Assembly: GCA_030323885.1 (NCBI GenBank)
Contig: CM059188.1
Coordinates: 112,758,776 to 112,822,775 of the forward strand
DNA: 64,000 nucleotides
Reading direction: 5' to 3'
Source of the DNA: Branchipolynoe longqiensis
Lineage: Eukaryota; Annelida; Polychaeta; Phyllodocida; Polynoidae
This document shows, in pieces, positions 51,533-61,943 of the stretch. The translations under genes and the position numbers were made by a program. The notes beneath the pieces are model-generated. The model was given only the letters and a program-made list of their open reading frames with translations. It ran no database searches and was not told the DNA's origin. Numbering within the stretch: the first letter of the stretch is position 1; each line of letters starts with the position of its first letter.

Positions 51533-52175
51533 TTGACCATACGAGATGGCAGAATGAGTTCAGCGTCCGTCTCCCGTTTTGGTAGATCGTGGTATTCAAA
51601 CCTCCGGGTTGATTCAAACCAATGATTTAGAAATTGCGTAACCAGGCACTCAGCATTATTAGGACAGGGCAAGGACTGGTTGGCTCAGTGTCAGGATAAT
51701 GTGACTGAGTGGGATATTAGGTCATGGTGCTGGTGGCCTGGTCTTCCAGTGGGGGGCCGGTTTTGTTACATGCTTTACGGCGCCCCGGCGGCTTGGATGA
51801 TGAATGGGATATCACGTCATGTCTCTGGCAGCCTCATCTCCCAGTGGGGCAGCACTATAAAGTCGCCATGAGTGCGCCCTGTCACAAGTCAGTACCCGTT
51901 CTGATATGACCTTACATGTTGCCAGGACGTAAACTCCAACAACCAACAAACTTCTACTGATGGTGTGCACTGTCACAAGTCAGTACCCTTCCTGATATGA
52001 CTATGACCTTAGATGTTGACAGAATGTAAAACTCCAACAACCAGCCAAGTTGTCCTGATGATGTGCACTGTCACGAGTCAGTACCCGTCCTGACGTGACT
52101 ATGACCTTAGATGTTGCCAGGATGTAAAACTCCAACAACCAACCAACCAATTTGTCCTGATGATGTGCACTGTCA
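51533..52175 (+). mobile_element. SINE-A copy with internal insertion and triplicated tail
   Basis: Type 1 head at 51537. Between about 51757 and 51850 an extra 90 bp brings a second copy of the block gggatatcacgtcatg...cccagtggggca. After the first tail (51950) the 3' end (gcactgtcac to caaccaac) is repeated twice more, from about 51964 and 52056, and starts a fourth time at 52165. Confidence 0.85.
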
Positions 52176-53050
52176 CACCCTGGAAGATACCACCTGCTTG
52201 CTTGGGGTTGTTCGTAACCTTACGATGGTTACTGGATGCAGAACTGCAACATTATAGAGAGGCTCTGATAAATCGGCCCAATCTTTGGTTGAAGATTAAT
52301 CTTCAGTAGGGACGGTTGTAGAAGCTGGGGACATCTTTACAACGTTGAAACGGCGAAGCATTGGGGCGGCCCCGAATCTCTTCGGCCGGCAGTAGTGGAG
52401 CACTTGTATCCAGCAGACAGCAGCAAGGGTTTCGAGGAAGGGCGGGTAAAGATAGGTGCAGCGGTGGTTCCAGCAACGAGAACGAAGCGAAAGAAACGTA
52501 AAGGTACAGGGCCCCACCCAAGCACACAACTCCCCTGGTCAGGGTGAGGAGTATGCCTGGGAGAGAAAAAAGTTGAGTCAAAGGACCGTGTCTATTTTGT
52601 CTATGGTGACATGGACAGAGTAAGAGTAGAAAGTGAAATGCTGGCGGGCTCCCCCTCCTGGAACTCTTTTCAGACATATGAAGGAGGAGCAAGGCCAGCG
52701 GAGAGGAGATAGAGAGAGGTGTGGACGAAGTGCATTCCGGATAGCAAGTGACACCACCTGAAGTCACCAGCTCCAATTATGGCCATTTTCCTTGCAGAGC
52801 CGCCGTGAAGCCAGTCGTTCTCTCATAACGCCATCGCGGGTGATTGCACTCCACCACACCAGGGGGCGTGCCGAGCAACCCGCCACCTGCCGGCGACCAG
52901 AGTAAGTAGTAGGTGCACAGCGCCACATGTTGCAAGCGGGTGCTTTAGAAGCACGGATAGACTGAACACACACGGGGTGGGTGATGGGGGGGGGGGGGGG
53001 GTTGCCACATTCACATCTACAATGTTCAATAATTTTATATATACTATACA
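52176..53050. other. Low-repeat stretch, no gene supported
   Basis: The longest part of the window without a recognised repeat apart from a G run at 52986-53001. A 157-codon open frame on the minus strand (52303-52776) is Leu/Pro/Cys-rich with no domain. The string ttccttgcag at 52787-52796 looks like a splice acceptor, but no exon can be supported. Confidence 0.35.
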
Positions 53051-53066
53051 TATATATCCCATATTC

Positions 53067-53160
53067 TCGCGGGTAAACGCCCATGTGTGGGTTAACGCCT
53101 ACCACCTACTTAGCCAATATTGCGTAAATGCCCACCCCTTAAACGCCCATGTGTGGGTAA
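53067..53160 (+). repeat. Two copies of a 20-bp motif
   Basis: The motif aaacgcccatgtgtgggt occurs at about 53072 and 53139 within related gtaaacgcc-rich sequence. Confidence 0.6.
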
Positions 53161-53258
53161 ACGTACACCCTCCACTTCCGTGATTTGCCAATTTAAGCAC
53201 CCAGGGCGTTAATCCACAAGAATACGATATATATGTGTGTGTGTGTATGTGTACATAA

Positions 53259-53780
53259 TGTGACGCCCCCCGTTAAAACACGATCCTTCAGGTCCATATA
53301 ATGCGATCGCGAAAAAGAAAAAAATCATGGACACGCTAAATCAGGGTTCAGTTTACCTTTGAATAAAATAATTCTGGATCCAATGAATCATCCTATTATA
53401 TCCGAATATGCATTAAAGCTGCATAGTCCGATGAAAACATCAAATTTTCAAAACCACGTCAATTATCTAAATTTGATTCTACATATTTAACTTAGATACT
53501 GAAGCACGTATTCAGTATGTGTTGCTACATATAAGTGAGCAGTGAAGCAATTTAATAGAACCTATTACCGCTAAAGCCTATGGTGTCAGAGTTTTGGCAT
53601 TCTTGCTCAATCTAATTTGACATGTTTGCACTTCAAATATCTCAAAACTTAGCCGTTTAAAATAAACAGTACTTGAAACCAAAATGAAGGTAGACTATAA
53701 CAATCAGTTTAATATAATTATTTCAGAAAAAAATGACATCAGGGTGCATTATCATGGGGTTCATTATATAAATAAATATA
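53259..53780. mobile_element. pogo-like MITE remnant split by MITE-A
   Basis: 53259-53410 shares gattcatt/ggatccaatgaatcat-type blocks with 34735-34900. MITE-A interrupts it, and cattatcatggggttcatta beyond 53745 may be its right end. Confidence 0.45.
53413..53738 (+). mobile_element. MITE-A, right end missing
   Basis: Begins ttaaagctgcatagtccgat and runs to attatttcagaaaaaaatga. Confidence 0.8.
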
Positions 53781-53799
53781 TAAATGTGAATATATATAC

Positions 53800-53872
53800 A
53801 TTTTACCTCGGTAAACAGCCTCAGGCTAGCCTCAGGCTAGGGAGAGAGGTAAGCACGTCCGGTACCAGCAAT
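53800..53872 (+). repeat. DIRS-2 left end
   Basis: Contains a tandem aggctagcctcaggctagg motif. It also resembles the isolated fragment at 39932. Confidence 0.9.
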
Positions 53873-54562
53873 TAGCATATACAACTCACGACTGGATAAC
53901 GTGTCGTTGGGTTGCTCCGGCAAAATTAGTCTACATACAAGCAAATACGCAGTAAGTATAATAAAAACTGTGGTTAGCTTAATTATGATGCATTAGAGCA
54001 TCATTATGGAAAGAAAAGTTTAGACTTTTCTGGGGTCCATTTTGGACGAGGTTATTTGGTTATTAAAAAACCAAGGATAAAACTCCTTCTCGAAGGATTT
54101 GTAAACCGATCATTAGGGTTCTGTCAACACCGTAGTCACCGTGTGATTATGGGTAGAGATTGGGCTCTGCCTCATCGCTGGTGGAAATTCTCTCGTACTC
54201 TATTAGAGAGTAAATGTTTGGAGATGCTCCTGGGTTTTTTTTTAGACTCCCCACAAACGTTTTCAGGCGTTTCTCCGATGTTTCGTAGCATTTTCTCCAA
54301 TCTTGTTGAGTAGTAGTCACAGGTGGGGAGAAGTGTGCGGAACTGAGGGATGGGGGCGCGGCCGCATATACACTGAGTCCCGACCCCGCGTAAGGTTTGG
54401 GCTTGACCCACAACCCACGCACAAATTTAGCTTATTATGCCTGTGTTATAACGGTATAAACACGTTCTCTAACACTAATAGATGTCCAAATGAGTTTGAA
54501 ACAACCATGTTGTGACATATATATATACCGGGACTGATCAAAAAAATTTGTTTCAGCTCCCG

Positions 54563-55620
54563 ATGGCCACGAAGCGGTGTAAGCGCGGTGCAGCAGCAGC
54601 CGAGGGGCGTGTTCCGAGTGGCGGGGACGAGGAGTACGACTCCTCACCTGTGTTGTCGGCAGGGCCTGCGACACAGCCCGGGGCGCATATTCTCTCCGAG
54701 GAGGACATAGTGCCTGGCGGCGCCGCGCCTCAAAATTGGGAGACGCGGTTTGCGGCGATGGAGAGTCATATAATGGCTCTCAAACCACCGGTGTCTCGTA
54801 AACGGCGAGTGCCGAGTGTTCAAGAAGAGTCTTCTCTGGAGGATTTCTCGGACACAGACTCAGCGATGGAGCTTGGGCTCCTCCTCCTTCTCCTAAACGG
54901 AGGAAGAAGAAGAAACAGATTGTTTCTTCGGGTGATGAGTTCACCAAGGAGAGGGGGAAGACTGGGCTTCGCAAAAAGCGCAAGACCAAGTCCAAGAAGA
55001 AGAAGAAGAAGAGGAAAGTTTCTTCTTCTGACTCGTCCACGGATTCCACGTCCACGGAATCGGACTCAGACACGCAATATGAAGGTGTCTATGCTGCCAT
55101 TGGGGGCAAAGTGGCTAAGAAAGTCGAGAAGCCATGGGCTAAGCGGGTGAAAACCACTACGCTTATGCGGGAGAACATTAATGGCCATTTCCGCACGTTT
55201 AAGCCGGCGGAGATTATTTCTAAGTTATCAGATGAGTTAACAGGCATTAAAGGTGTTCCCAACTCCATCATTAAGGAGATGGATCGAGATGTCAATATGA
55301 CGGAGGACCGTAAGAGATTTGAGGGTATGTTGCACACAGTGCATAAGGCGGTGCTTGGTACCCTAACAGCTATTGCTCCTGTAGCAAACAGAATGCAACG
55401 AGAAAATAAGTTCTCGTCTTTGGCTAAGACGATGGACAAAGGCATTGCATTGTTGGCGGCGGCAGGTATTACCTGTCGTATCGAAGATATGAAAATGTCT
55501 TCAAGTCGGTTTGCACAGATGCTGGCAAAGAAGTGGCTCGCTCAAAGAAGGTTACCGATAATGATGGGAAAGAGTTTACGCTCTTTCTTGCTCCAGAGCC
55601 GATTAAAGGGAAACCTTTAG
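54563..55620 (+). pseudogene. DIRS-2 gag, frameshifted
   Basis: The chosen start is the ATG at 54563 (MATKRCKRG), although the frame is open further upstream. The first 100 residues are Gly/Ala/Pro-rich and acidic. Near 54870 the frame shifts by one base. The next frame holds a long Lys/Arg tract (KKRKTKSKKKKKKRK), a Ser/Asp stretch, and a conserved part (KRVKTTTLMRENINGHF, HTVHKAVLGTLTAIAPV). Near 55527 it shifts again, and the C-terminal end with an Arg/Gly-rich segment (RRFTRGTRPGSNFGQAFRG) lies in the same frame as the RT. Nucleic-acid binding is inferred from composition. DIRS-1 has the parallel protein. Confidence 0.75.
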
Positions 55621-56753
55621 ATAACACCAAAATGTTTGGCGGTCAACTACAATACCTCTATAAAGAGGTAGAAACTGCAGCCAAGAGTGGCAAAAACATG
55701 GATGGTAAGAAGAAACAGGAAACTCCTCGTTTCAAAAGGTCACGAGGGGATTTTCGTCCACGGCGGTTCACCAGGGGTACCAGACCGGGCTCAAACTTCG
55801 GTCAAGCTTTTCGGGGCCGGGGCGCTCGCTCAGGCTGGACCGACAACACCACACGGCCACTGGGCCGAGGTGTCCAACTCGTCAAGACCTTTCCCCAGGG
55901 GGGGGTCCAAGTAGAGGTCCAAACACAAACTTTACAAGTCCCTGCAGCCTCTAAAAACACACAAACTGTAAGCAACTTTGTGGCTGGTAATATTAGTAAT
56001 CATATTTCTGAGTGGCACAAAATTACTAGTGACCAAAAAATTATAGAAATAGTTAGGGGTGTTCAAATTCCCTTTACACAAATTCCTGTACAAAGTATAA
56101 TACCTTTTCCATATAACATTCAACCAGTTGAACGAGACGCACTAACTAAACAGGTACATAAATTCTTTGAGAAAGGAATTATACAAAAAGTGACATACTG
56201 TTCAGGAGAGTTTATTTCAAACATCTTCTCGAGACCAAAGCCTAATGGTGAGGTTCGAATGATACTGGATTTAACAATCCTTAATAAAATGGTTGAATAT
56301 CGACATTTTAAAATGTTCTCGCTAGATACAGCACGCGATCTGATTACGCCAGATGCGTGGATGGCTAGTGTTGATTTACAAGATGCATATTATACTCTTC
56401 CCATAAGAGGAAAAGACTGGAAATTTCTTCGGTTTCTTTGGGATAACCAACTCTATGAGTTTACTTGCATGCCGAATGGTTTAGCTTGTGCCCCTCGTTT
56501 ATTCACTAAACTGCTTAAACCTGTTTTTTCAGTAATGGCGCGGAAGGGTCATATAATGTTTCCATACATAGATGATTCCTTTATTATTGCATCAACACAA
56601 ATTGATTGTGAGAATGCAGTGTTCGATTTATGTGCATTAATTACTAAATTGGGGTTTTATGTACATCCACAAAAGTCAGTGTTTAAACCAACAAAACAAC
56701 TCAAATGTTTAGGGTTTATATTCTGGATACACAGTCTCTTACAGTGTCGATAA
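55533..56753 (+). CDS. DIRS-2 gag C-terminus and reverse transcriptase (truncated by frameshift)
   Basis: A 406-codon open frame. Residues 1-120 look like the gag end (Arg/Gly-rich). RT begins near 155 (WHKITSDQKIIEIVRGVQIP). The fingers and palm follow: ILDLTILNKM, motif A VDLQDAY (280-286), MPNGLACAP (313-321), and the catalytic YIDD (345-348). The frame ends soon after KCLGFIF because of a one-base shift near 56728; the true continuation (DTQSLTVSITEQKLIK) is in the frame open from 56705. The enzyme would copy the element RNA to DNA. The first ATG here is not necessarily the native start, since upstream gag codons are in frame only after the 55527 shift. Confidence 0.85.
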   Translation: MARSKKVTDNDGKEFTLFLAPEPIKGKPLDNTKMFGGQLQYLYKEVETAAKSGKNMDGKKKQETPRFKRSRGDFRPRRFTRGTRPGSNFGQAFRGRGARSGWTDNTTRPLGRGVQLVKTFPQGGVQVEVQTQTLQVPAASKNTQTVSNFVAGNISNHISEWHKITSDQKIIEIVRGVQIPFTQIPVQSIIPFPYNIQPVERDALTKQVHKFFEKGIIQKVTYCSGEFISNIFSRPKPNGEVRMILDLTILNKMVEYRHFKMFSLDTARDLITPDAWMASVDLQDAYYTLPIRGKDWKFLRFLWDNQLYEFTCMPNGLACAPRLFTKLLKPVFSVMARKGHIMFPYIDDSFIIASTQIDCENAVFDLCALITKLGFYVHPQKSVFKPTKQLKCLGFIFWIHSLLQCR

Positions 56754-57564
56754 CAGAACAAAAACTAATTAAGTCTATGGAATACAGCGTACCAGCTTAT
56801 TACAGTTTCAAAACTAAATTTAGACAGGGTCGCAGTCCTTATTGGGATAATGATATCGTATGCACCCGCTATTCTATACGGGCTAGACCATAGTAAATCT
56901 CTAGAAAAAGATTAAAAATTAGCGGTTAACACGATCTAAAAGGGAATTTTGAGCGAAACTGGTTTATTCGCAAGAAGGGCTACAGGATATTGCATGGTGG
57001 ATGCAACACATAGCAAGTTCACAAAATCCAATCCGCATGGCGGAACCTAATACGGTAATTACTAATGATGCTTCGTTAGAAGGTTGGGGAGCTCATCGAG
57101 ATGGGGTCACAACAGGAGGTAGATGGCTTGATGATGAAAAATCAGACCATATTAATGCGCTAGAATTGCGTGCTATTTATCTGGGCTTATGTAGTTTAGT
57201 AAAGATACATAAATCACAAGTTAGAATACTAACTGATAATACTACTGCCATGGCATATATTCGTAACATGGGTGGAACCAAATCTAAGCCTTGCAATCAG
57301 TTGTCTAAACTGATTTGGAACTGGGCACAGGCTCAACAAGTCTGGCTGACTGTAGCGCATATTCCAGGGTCACAAAATACACTTGCAGACCATAAAAGTA
57401 GAAATTTCCATGACCATTTAGAATGGTCTCTCTCTCTACACCTTTGTTTAACTTCATTTGTGAAAAATGGGGTACACCTGAAGTTGACTTGTTTGCATCA
57501 CGAAATAATAACAAATTACCCTGTTATGTTTCTTGGCATCCTGAACCGGAGGCTTGGAAGGTAG
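56705..57564 (+). pseudogene. DIRS-2 RT thumb and RNase H
   Basis: The thumb is readable from 56705 to about 56890, then stops. RNase H is open from 57001 with all acidic residues in place: VITNDAS (D23), NALELRA (E55), RILTDNTTAM (D79), and HIPGSQNTLAD (D130), followed by FHDHLEWSLS. The matching piece of DIRS-1 is at about 3215-3420. The frame then shifts near 57430. RNase H removes the RNA strand during reverse transcription. Confidence 0.9.
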
Positions 57565-57836
57565 ATGCATTTGCTATTACCTGGGAAAATAATTATTTTT
57601 ATATTTTCCCACCGTTTAGCATTATCAGCCGAGTTGTCAGGAAAATCGGTTTGGAAAGGACACATGCTATACTGGTGGTGCCCGATTGGGACACGCAACC
57701 TTGGCTGCCAGCAGTTTCACAACTGGCAAAAGAACATATACGATTCCCAAGAAAACTCGAGAATCTGACACACCAGGGACCGCTAGTGGTTCACGGCGAC
57801 GTGTCAACGACGCCCCTATTGGCATTCCTTTTCTAA
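57423..57836 (+). CDS. DIRS-2 methyltransferase-like domain
   Basis: A 137-codon frame that continues the RNase H chain after the shift. It holds TPEVDLFASRNN, SWHPEPEAWKVDAF, the FPPF motif (62-65) and VPDWDTQPW (86-94). DIRS elements are known to carry a domain related to DNA adenine methyltransferases at this place, with a PP(F/Y) motif like that of the catalytic loop. Activity is uncertain and the domain's role is unknown. Its end overlaps the recombinase start by about 150 bp in another frame, as is usual in the group. Confidence 0.7.
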   Translation: MVSLSTPLFNFICEKWGTPEVDLFASRNNNKLPCYVSWHPEPEAWKVDAFAITWENNYFYIFPPFSIISRVVRKIGLERTHAILVVPDWDTQPWLPAVSQLAKEHIRFPRKLENLTHQGPLVVHGDVSTTPLLAFLF

Positions 57837-58795
57837 GGAACCAGCTGCAGCAATTTGGATTGGACAAAATTACTGAGAATAGGATAGTAGCTGATGCCTG
57901 GAGGCCAGGAACTGTCAAAATGTACACATCCTATTTAAAGAAATGGGGTGTACATTGTTCGTTAATGAAAGTTAAGCCAACAAATCCAACAATTTCACAA
58001 GTAGCTTGTTTTCTTCGTTCTCTAGAGGATGAAGGACTATCTTTTGGGTCGATCAATGCGGCAAGATGTGCGTTATCAATCATATTACCTAGAATTGATG
58101 GTGAAACAGTTGGAAAACATTATGTTCTTTGTTATCTACTTCGTTCAATTTATCAAAGGAATCCTCCAAAACCAAAGTATAGTCGGTTTTGGGATGTGTC
58201 TATAGTATTTAAGTTGTTTCAGGCTTGGCCTCACAACTCGTGGTTAGATATAAAACAATTAGGTTTTAAGGTCGCGGTCCTGTTATTATTAGTAACCGGA
58301 CATAGAGGACAGACGATTGTTGCTTTGTCTTTAACTGAATTAGAAATAGACATGAAACAAGCTACGTTTGATTTAGCACAATTGCTTAAATCGAACACGT
58401 TAGGTGACCCTTTATCTACGGTTCACTTAGACTGTTTTCCGAGTGATCGGAAATTATGTGTTGTGTCAGCCATACGGGCTTATATATCTAAGACAAAGGA
58501 TTTCCGTGCATCACAACAACTATTAGTGAGCTTTATAAGGCCACATAAAGCAATTTCACGAGACACCCTTGCCAGATGGACAATTACGGTGTTGAAATTG
58601 GCTGGAGTGGATACGAGCAAATACTCATCCCACTCAACTAGAGGTGCCATGGTCTCCAAGGCACGGTTGCTAGGTATTTCTGTGAAAGGAATACTAGCGC
58701 ATGCAGGCTGGAAGATGGCTAAGTCGTTTGCAAAACATTACAACAAGCGACTAGAAAAGCCTACCGGCATTGCAAAGCGCCTGCTCGCCAACTAA
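57686..58795 (+). CDS. DIRS-2 tyrosine recombinase, intact frame
   Basis: A 369-codon open frame. It would join the circular DNA copy to the genome by strand exchange. Residues 50-160 form the N-terminal core-binding part (WRPGTVKMYTSYLKKWGVHC, then SINAARCALSIILP). The catalytic part has TGHRGQT (R207), HSTRG (H316, R319), LAHAGWK (H339/W342) and the nucleophile in FAKHYNK (Y352). All residues of the tyrosine-recombinase set are present except that a beta-strand lysine was not located. No frameshift or stop is seen. The first ATG is at 57686, overlapping the preceding domain; a later start is possible. The damaged DIRS-1 homologue is at 5680-6343. Confidence 0.9.
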   Translation: MGHATLAASSFTTGKRTYTIPKKTRESDTPGTASGSRRRVNDAPIGIPFLRNQLQQFGLDKITENRIVADAWRPGTVKMYTSYLKKWGVHCSLMKVKPTNPTISQVACFLRSLEDEGLSFGSINAARCALSIILPRIDGETVGKHYVLCYLLRSIYQRNPPKPKYSRFWDVSIVFKLFQAWPHNSWLDIKQLGFKVAVLLLLVTGHRGQTIVALSLTELEIDMKQATFDLAQLLKSNTLGDPLSTVHLDCFPSDRKLCVVSAIRAYISKTKDFRASQQLLVSFIRPHKAISRDTLARWTITVLKLAGVDTSKYSSHSTRGAMVSKARLLGISVKGILAHAGWKMAKSFAKHYNKRLEKPTGIAKRLLAN

Positions 58796-58880
58796 CAAGA
58801 ATAGGTGAGAACAAAAACGTTGAATATCATTATATAAGAATGGATGATATTAAGGATAAAAATGAATTATGTAAAGGTCT

Positions 58881-59012
58881 CCCTAGCCTGAGGCTAGCCT
58901 GAGGCTGTATACCGAGGTAAAATAGTATAGTTATACGAATCTTACCTGGGTATAGATGAGGGATAACTGTTGTTTTCCCGAGGTAGAAGCCTCGGGTAGA
59001 CGTGGGCTAGGG
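58881..59012 (+). repeat. DIRS-2 internal complementary region
   Basis: 43 bp complementary to the left extreme end, then 87 bp complementary to the right extreme end. The junction near 58924 shows how the ends meet in the circular form. Confidence 0.9.
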
Positions 59013-59118
59013 CCCGCCCACCACACCCTACCACGTCTATCCCGTTGGTGTACCGTTACGGGAAAATCATAGTATCCATTGTATTGAAAGATCATTTTTA
59101 TCCTGAATAAGTAGGTTA

Positions 59119-59237
59119 AAATTGCTGGTACCTCACGTGCTTCCTTCTCCCTAGCCCACGTCTACCCGAGGCTTCTACCTCGGGAAAACAACAGTTATCC
59201 ATCATCTATACCCAGGTAAGATTCGTATAACTATACT
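59119..59237 (+). repeat. DIRS-2 right inverted repeat and right end
   Basis: aattgctggtacctcacgtg mirrors the left repeat; the rest (59149-59237) mirrors 58924-59012, so a hairpin of about 87 bp can form here. Confidence 0.9.
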
Positions 59238-60043
59238 ATATATAGACATATATAATGCATATATATACAAATATATATATGTGCTATATAATTTATTATG
59301 TGAATATAAATAAAGAGTAGTCCCTAATGTTTTTCGGTGCTCCTTCTGGGCACCTCTCGCTTCCCAACACCCATTATTTTCTGCAGGCCTCCCTGTAACC
59401 GGGCACTCTCTGCTTCCCCCTTCGTGGGAACCGACTCCAACGGTCTCCCAACTCTCACTTCGAAAATAAATAAATACATATATATATATGTCTGCATTTT
59501 TAGTTTTAGAATTTGACTGAAATGGGAACCGTGTGTTTCAGCTCTAGAAGTCAGACTTTTGTTTGAATTAACACACCTGGTGTATATACTATGGTGAACA
59601 TGTAGGTGATGCATACTGGCCGACTAGTACACGTGCACTAGTGCAAAGTACCCTTTTGTGCTCTTTGTATGTTGCAATGATTCTTGTATGTATTTGAGGC
59701 GCTTCCACTTTCCAAGTTTCTTTCTATTAATTTCTTTGTAATTCTCTTATCTAAATGTTGGTGTGAAATGGTTGTATAATGTATTAGATGTTTCTTTTGC
59801 ATATTTGTGCAGTAAGATTTTGATTGTGCGCTTATTAATATTATTGAAAAGGAATAGGTAAATTCACTTTGAACAGTGCATACTGATCGAACAGTTTAAG
59901 TTATGCGTTCTAATTATAACTGCTTTGTTTATTGGATTATATCAAATTGCAGTTTGTTTTATTTTATAGCTTTTGTTGCTGCTACTCTCCTCAATGCTTT
60001 GTGAATGTTTTAACGATGTAGCACCCACATCCACTTTAATCAT
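59238..60043. other. AT-rich flank, no gene supported
   Basis: Starts with TA-rich DNA beside the DIRS-2 end. A GC-richer part at 59325-59460 carries no recognisable domain. Nothing else is seen. Confidence 0.4.
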
Positions 60044-61552
60044 TTGCCACACCAGCTACACTATGCTCACTGTAACCACCAGCTACACCACACTCACTGT
60101 CACCACCTTCTACACCACACTCACTGTCACCACCTTCTAGACCACACTCACTGTCACCTCCAGGTATATAACACACCCACTGTCACCACCTTCTACAACA
60201 CACCCACTGTCACCACCTTCTACAACACCCACTGTCACCTCCAGCTATCCAACACACCTACTGTCACCACCTTCTACACCAAACCCACTGTCACCTCCAG
60301 CTATCCAACACACCTACTGTCACCACCTTCTACAACACCCACTGTCACCTCCAGCTACCCAACATACCCACTGTCACCACCTTCTACACCACACCCCTGT
60401 CACCTCCAGTTATCCAACACACCCACTATCACCACCTTCTACAACACCCACTGTCACCTCCAGCTACCAAACACACCCACTGTCGCCACCTTCTACACCA
60501 CACCCACTGTCACCACCTTCTACACCACACCCACTGTCACCTCCAGCTATCCAACACACCTACTGTCACCACATTCTACACCACACTCACTGTCACCTCC
60601 AGCTATGCAACACACCCACTGTCACCACCTTCTACACCACACCCACTGTCACCCACAGCTATCCAACACACCGACTGTCACCACCTTCTACACCACACCC
60701 ACTGTCACCTCCAGCTATCCAACACACCTCCTGTCACCACCTTCTACAACACCCACTGTCACCCCAGATATCCATCACACCCACTGGCACCACCTTCTGC
60801 AACACACCCACTGTCACCTCCAGCTACCCAACAGACCTACTGTCACCACCTTCTACAACACCCACTGTCACCTCAGGCTATCCAACACACCCACTGTCAC
60901 CACCTTCTACACCACACCCACTGTCACCTCCAGCTATCCAACACACCTACTGTCACCATCTACACCACACCCCCTGTCACCCACAGCTATCCAACACACC
61001 TACTGTCACCATCTACACCACACCCCCTGTCACCCACAGCTATCCAACACACCTACTGTCACCAGCTACACCACACCTACTGTCACCACCTTCTACACCA
61101 CACCCACTGTCACCTCCAGCTACAACACACCCACTGTCACCACCTTCTACACCACACCCACTGTCAACACCAGCTACACCACACCCACTGTCACCACCTT
61201 CTACACCACACTCACTGTAACCACCAGCTACACCACACCCAGTGTCACCCAGCTATACAACACACCCACTGTCACAACCTTCTACAACACACCTACTGTC
61301 ACCCACAACTATCCAACACACCCATTGCCACCACCTTCTAGAACACACCCACTCTGTCACCTTCAGCTATCCAACATCCCCACTGTCACCACCTTCTACA
61401 ACACAGCCACTGTCACCACCTTCTACACCACACTCACTGTCACCACCAGCTACACCACACTCACTGTCACCACCTTCTACAACACACCCACTGTCACCAC
61501 CAGCTATCCAACACACTCACTGCCATCCTCTGCCTCACTCCACCGACAGTAA
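60044..61552. repeat. 27/29-bp minisatellite with a 502-codon open frame
   Basis: Two alternating units: one of 27 bp (cactgtcaccaccttctaca plus ccacacc) and one of 29 bp (with cctccagctatccaacac). The 27-bp unit is in frame and encodes TVTTFYTTP; the 29-bp unit moves the frame, so the plus-strand reading alternates between TVTTFYTTP-like and PTHLLSPPS-like blocks yet stays open for 502 codons. There is no signal peptide, and base content is the only reason for the lack of stops (the unit has no TAA/TAG/TGA in the used frames). I treat the frame as incidental; a repetitive Thr/Pro-rich protein cannot be fully excluded. Confidence 0.9.
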
Positions 61553-61603
61553 CCACATGACACACACCACACACTATGCATCACACCACCTACTCATACT
61601 ATG

Positions 61604-61659
61604 TCCTGATATGCCCTTAGATGTTGCCAGGACGTAAAACTCCTACAACCAACCAACCT
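61604..61659 (+). mobile_element. SINE-A tail fragment
   Basis: cctgatatgcccttagatgt to caaccaaccaacc, immediately after the minisatellite. From 61660 to 61943 nothing further is recognised. Confidence 0.75.
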
Positions 61660-61943
61660 ACTCATATTGCTCAAAATTGTGATGCTTCACGAGTAAGTAG
61701 AAGGTGTTGAATACGTGCATTGTGTACTTGAACTAATCATTACCCTGACAATGGCAATCTCTTGAATCTGCTCCACTAACCACCATGCCACAAGTCTAGC
61801 ACTGAGGCATGGGTTCGATTCCTTCCTGTACAGTACTGCTGCTCCCCGGGAGGCGGCGAGTAGCGGGCATGGTGGCCATTTAAAGTCAACTCATGCGGAA
61901 CGGTGTGTCTGCTGGCTGTTTGTTTGGAACCTTACCCAGTTAC

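Larger units (their letters stand above)
53800..59237 (+). mobile_element. DIRS-2: nearly complete DIRS-type retrotransposon
   Basis: The left end is an outer segment (53800-53842) plus an inverted-repeat segment (about 53843-53872). The internal complementary region is 58881-59012: its first 43 bp are the reverse complement of the left outer segment with one mismatch, and the next 87 bp are the reverse complement of the right outer segment (59149-59237) with about one mismatch. The right inverted repeat (about 59119-59148) mirrors the left one. Between them lie gag, RT, RNase H, a methyltransferase-like domain and tyrosine recombinase in the order known for DIRS. Four frameshifts break gag and pol; the recombinase is open. 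Confidence 0.95.

Noticed and set aside
52303..52776. 157-codon minus-strand frame as a gene
   Set aside because: Leu/Pro/Cys-rich, no domain, no repeat-independent support, no clear promoter or splice structure.
54780..55073. Minus-strand 97-codon Phe/Leu-rich frame
   Set aside because: Antisense of the Lys/Arg-rich gag tract of DIRS-2.
59324..59614. 96-codon minus-strand frame
   Set aside because: No recognisable domain and AT-rich flanks; too little to support a gene.
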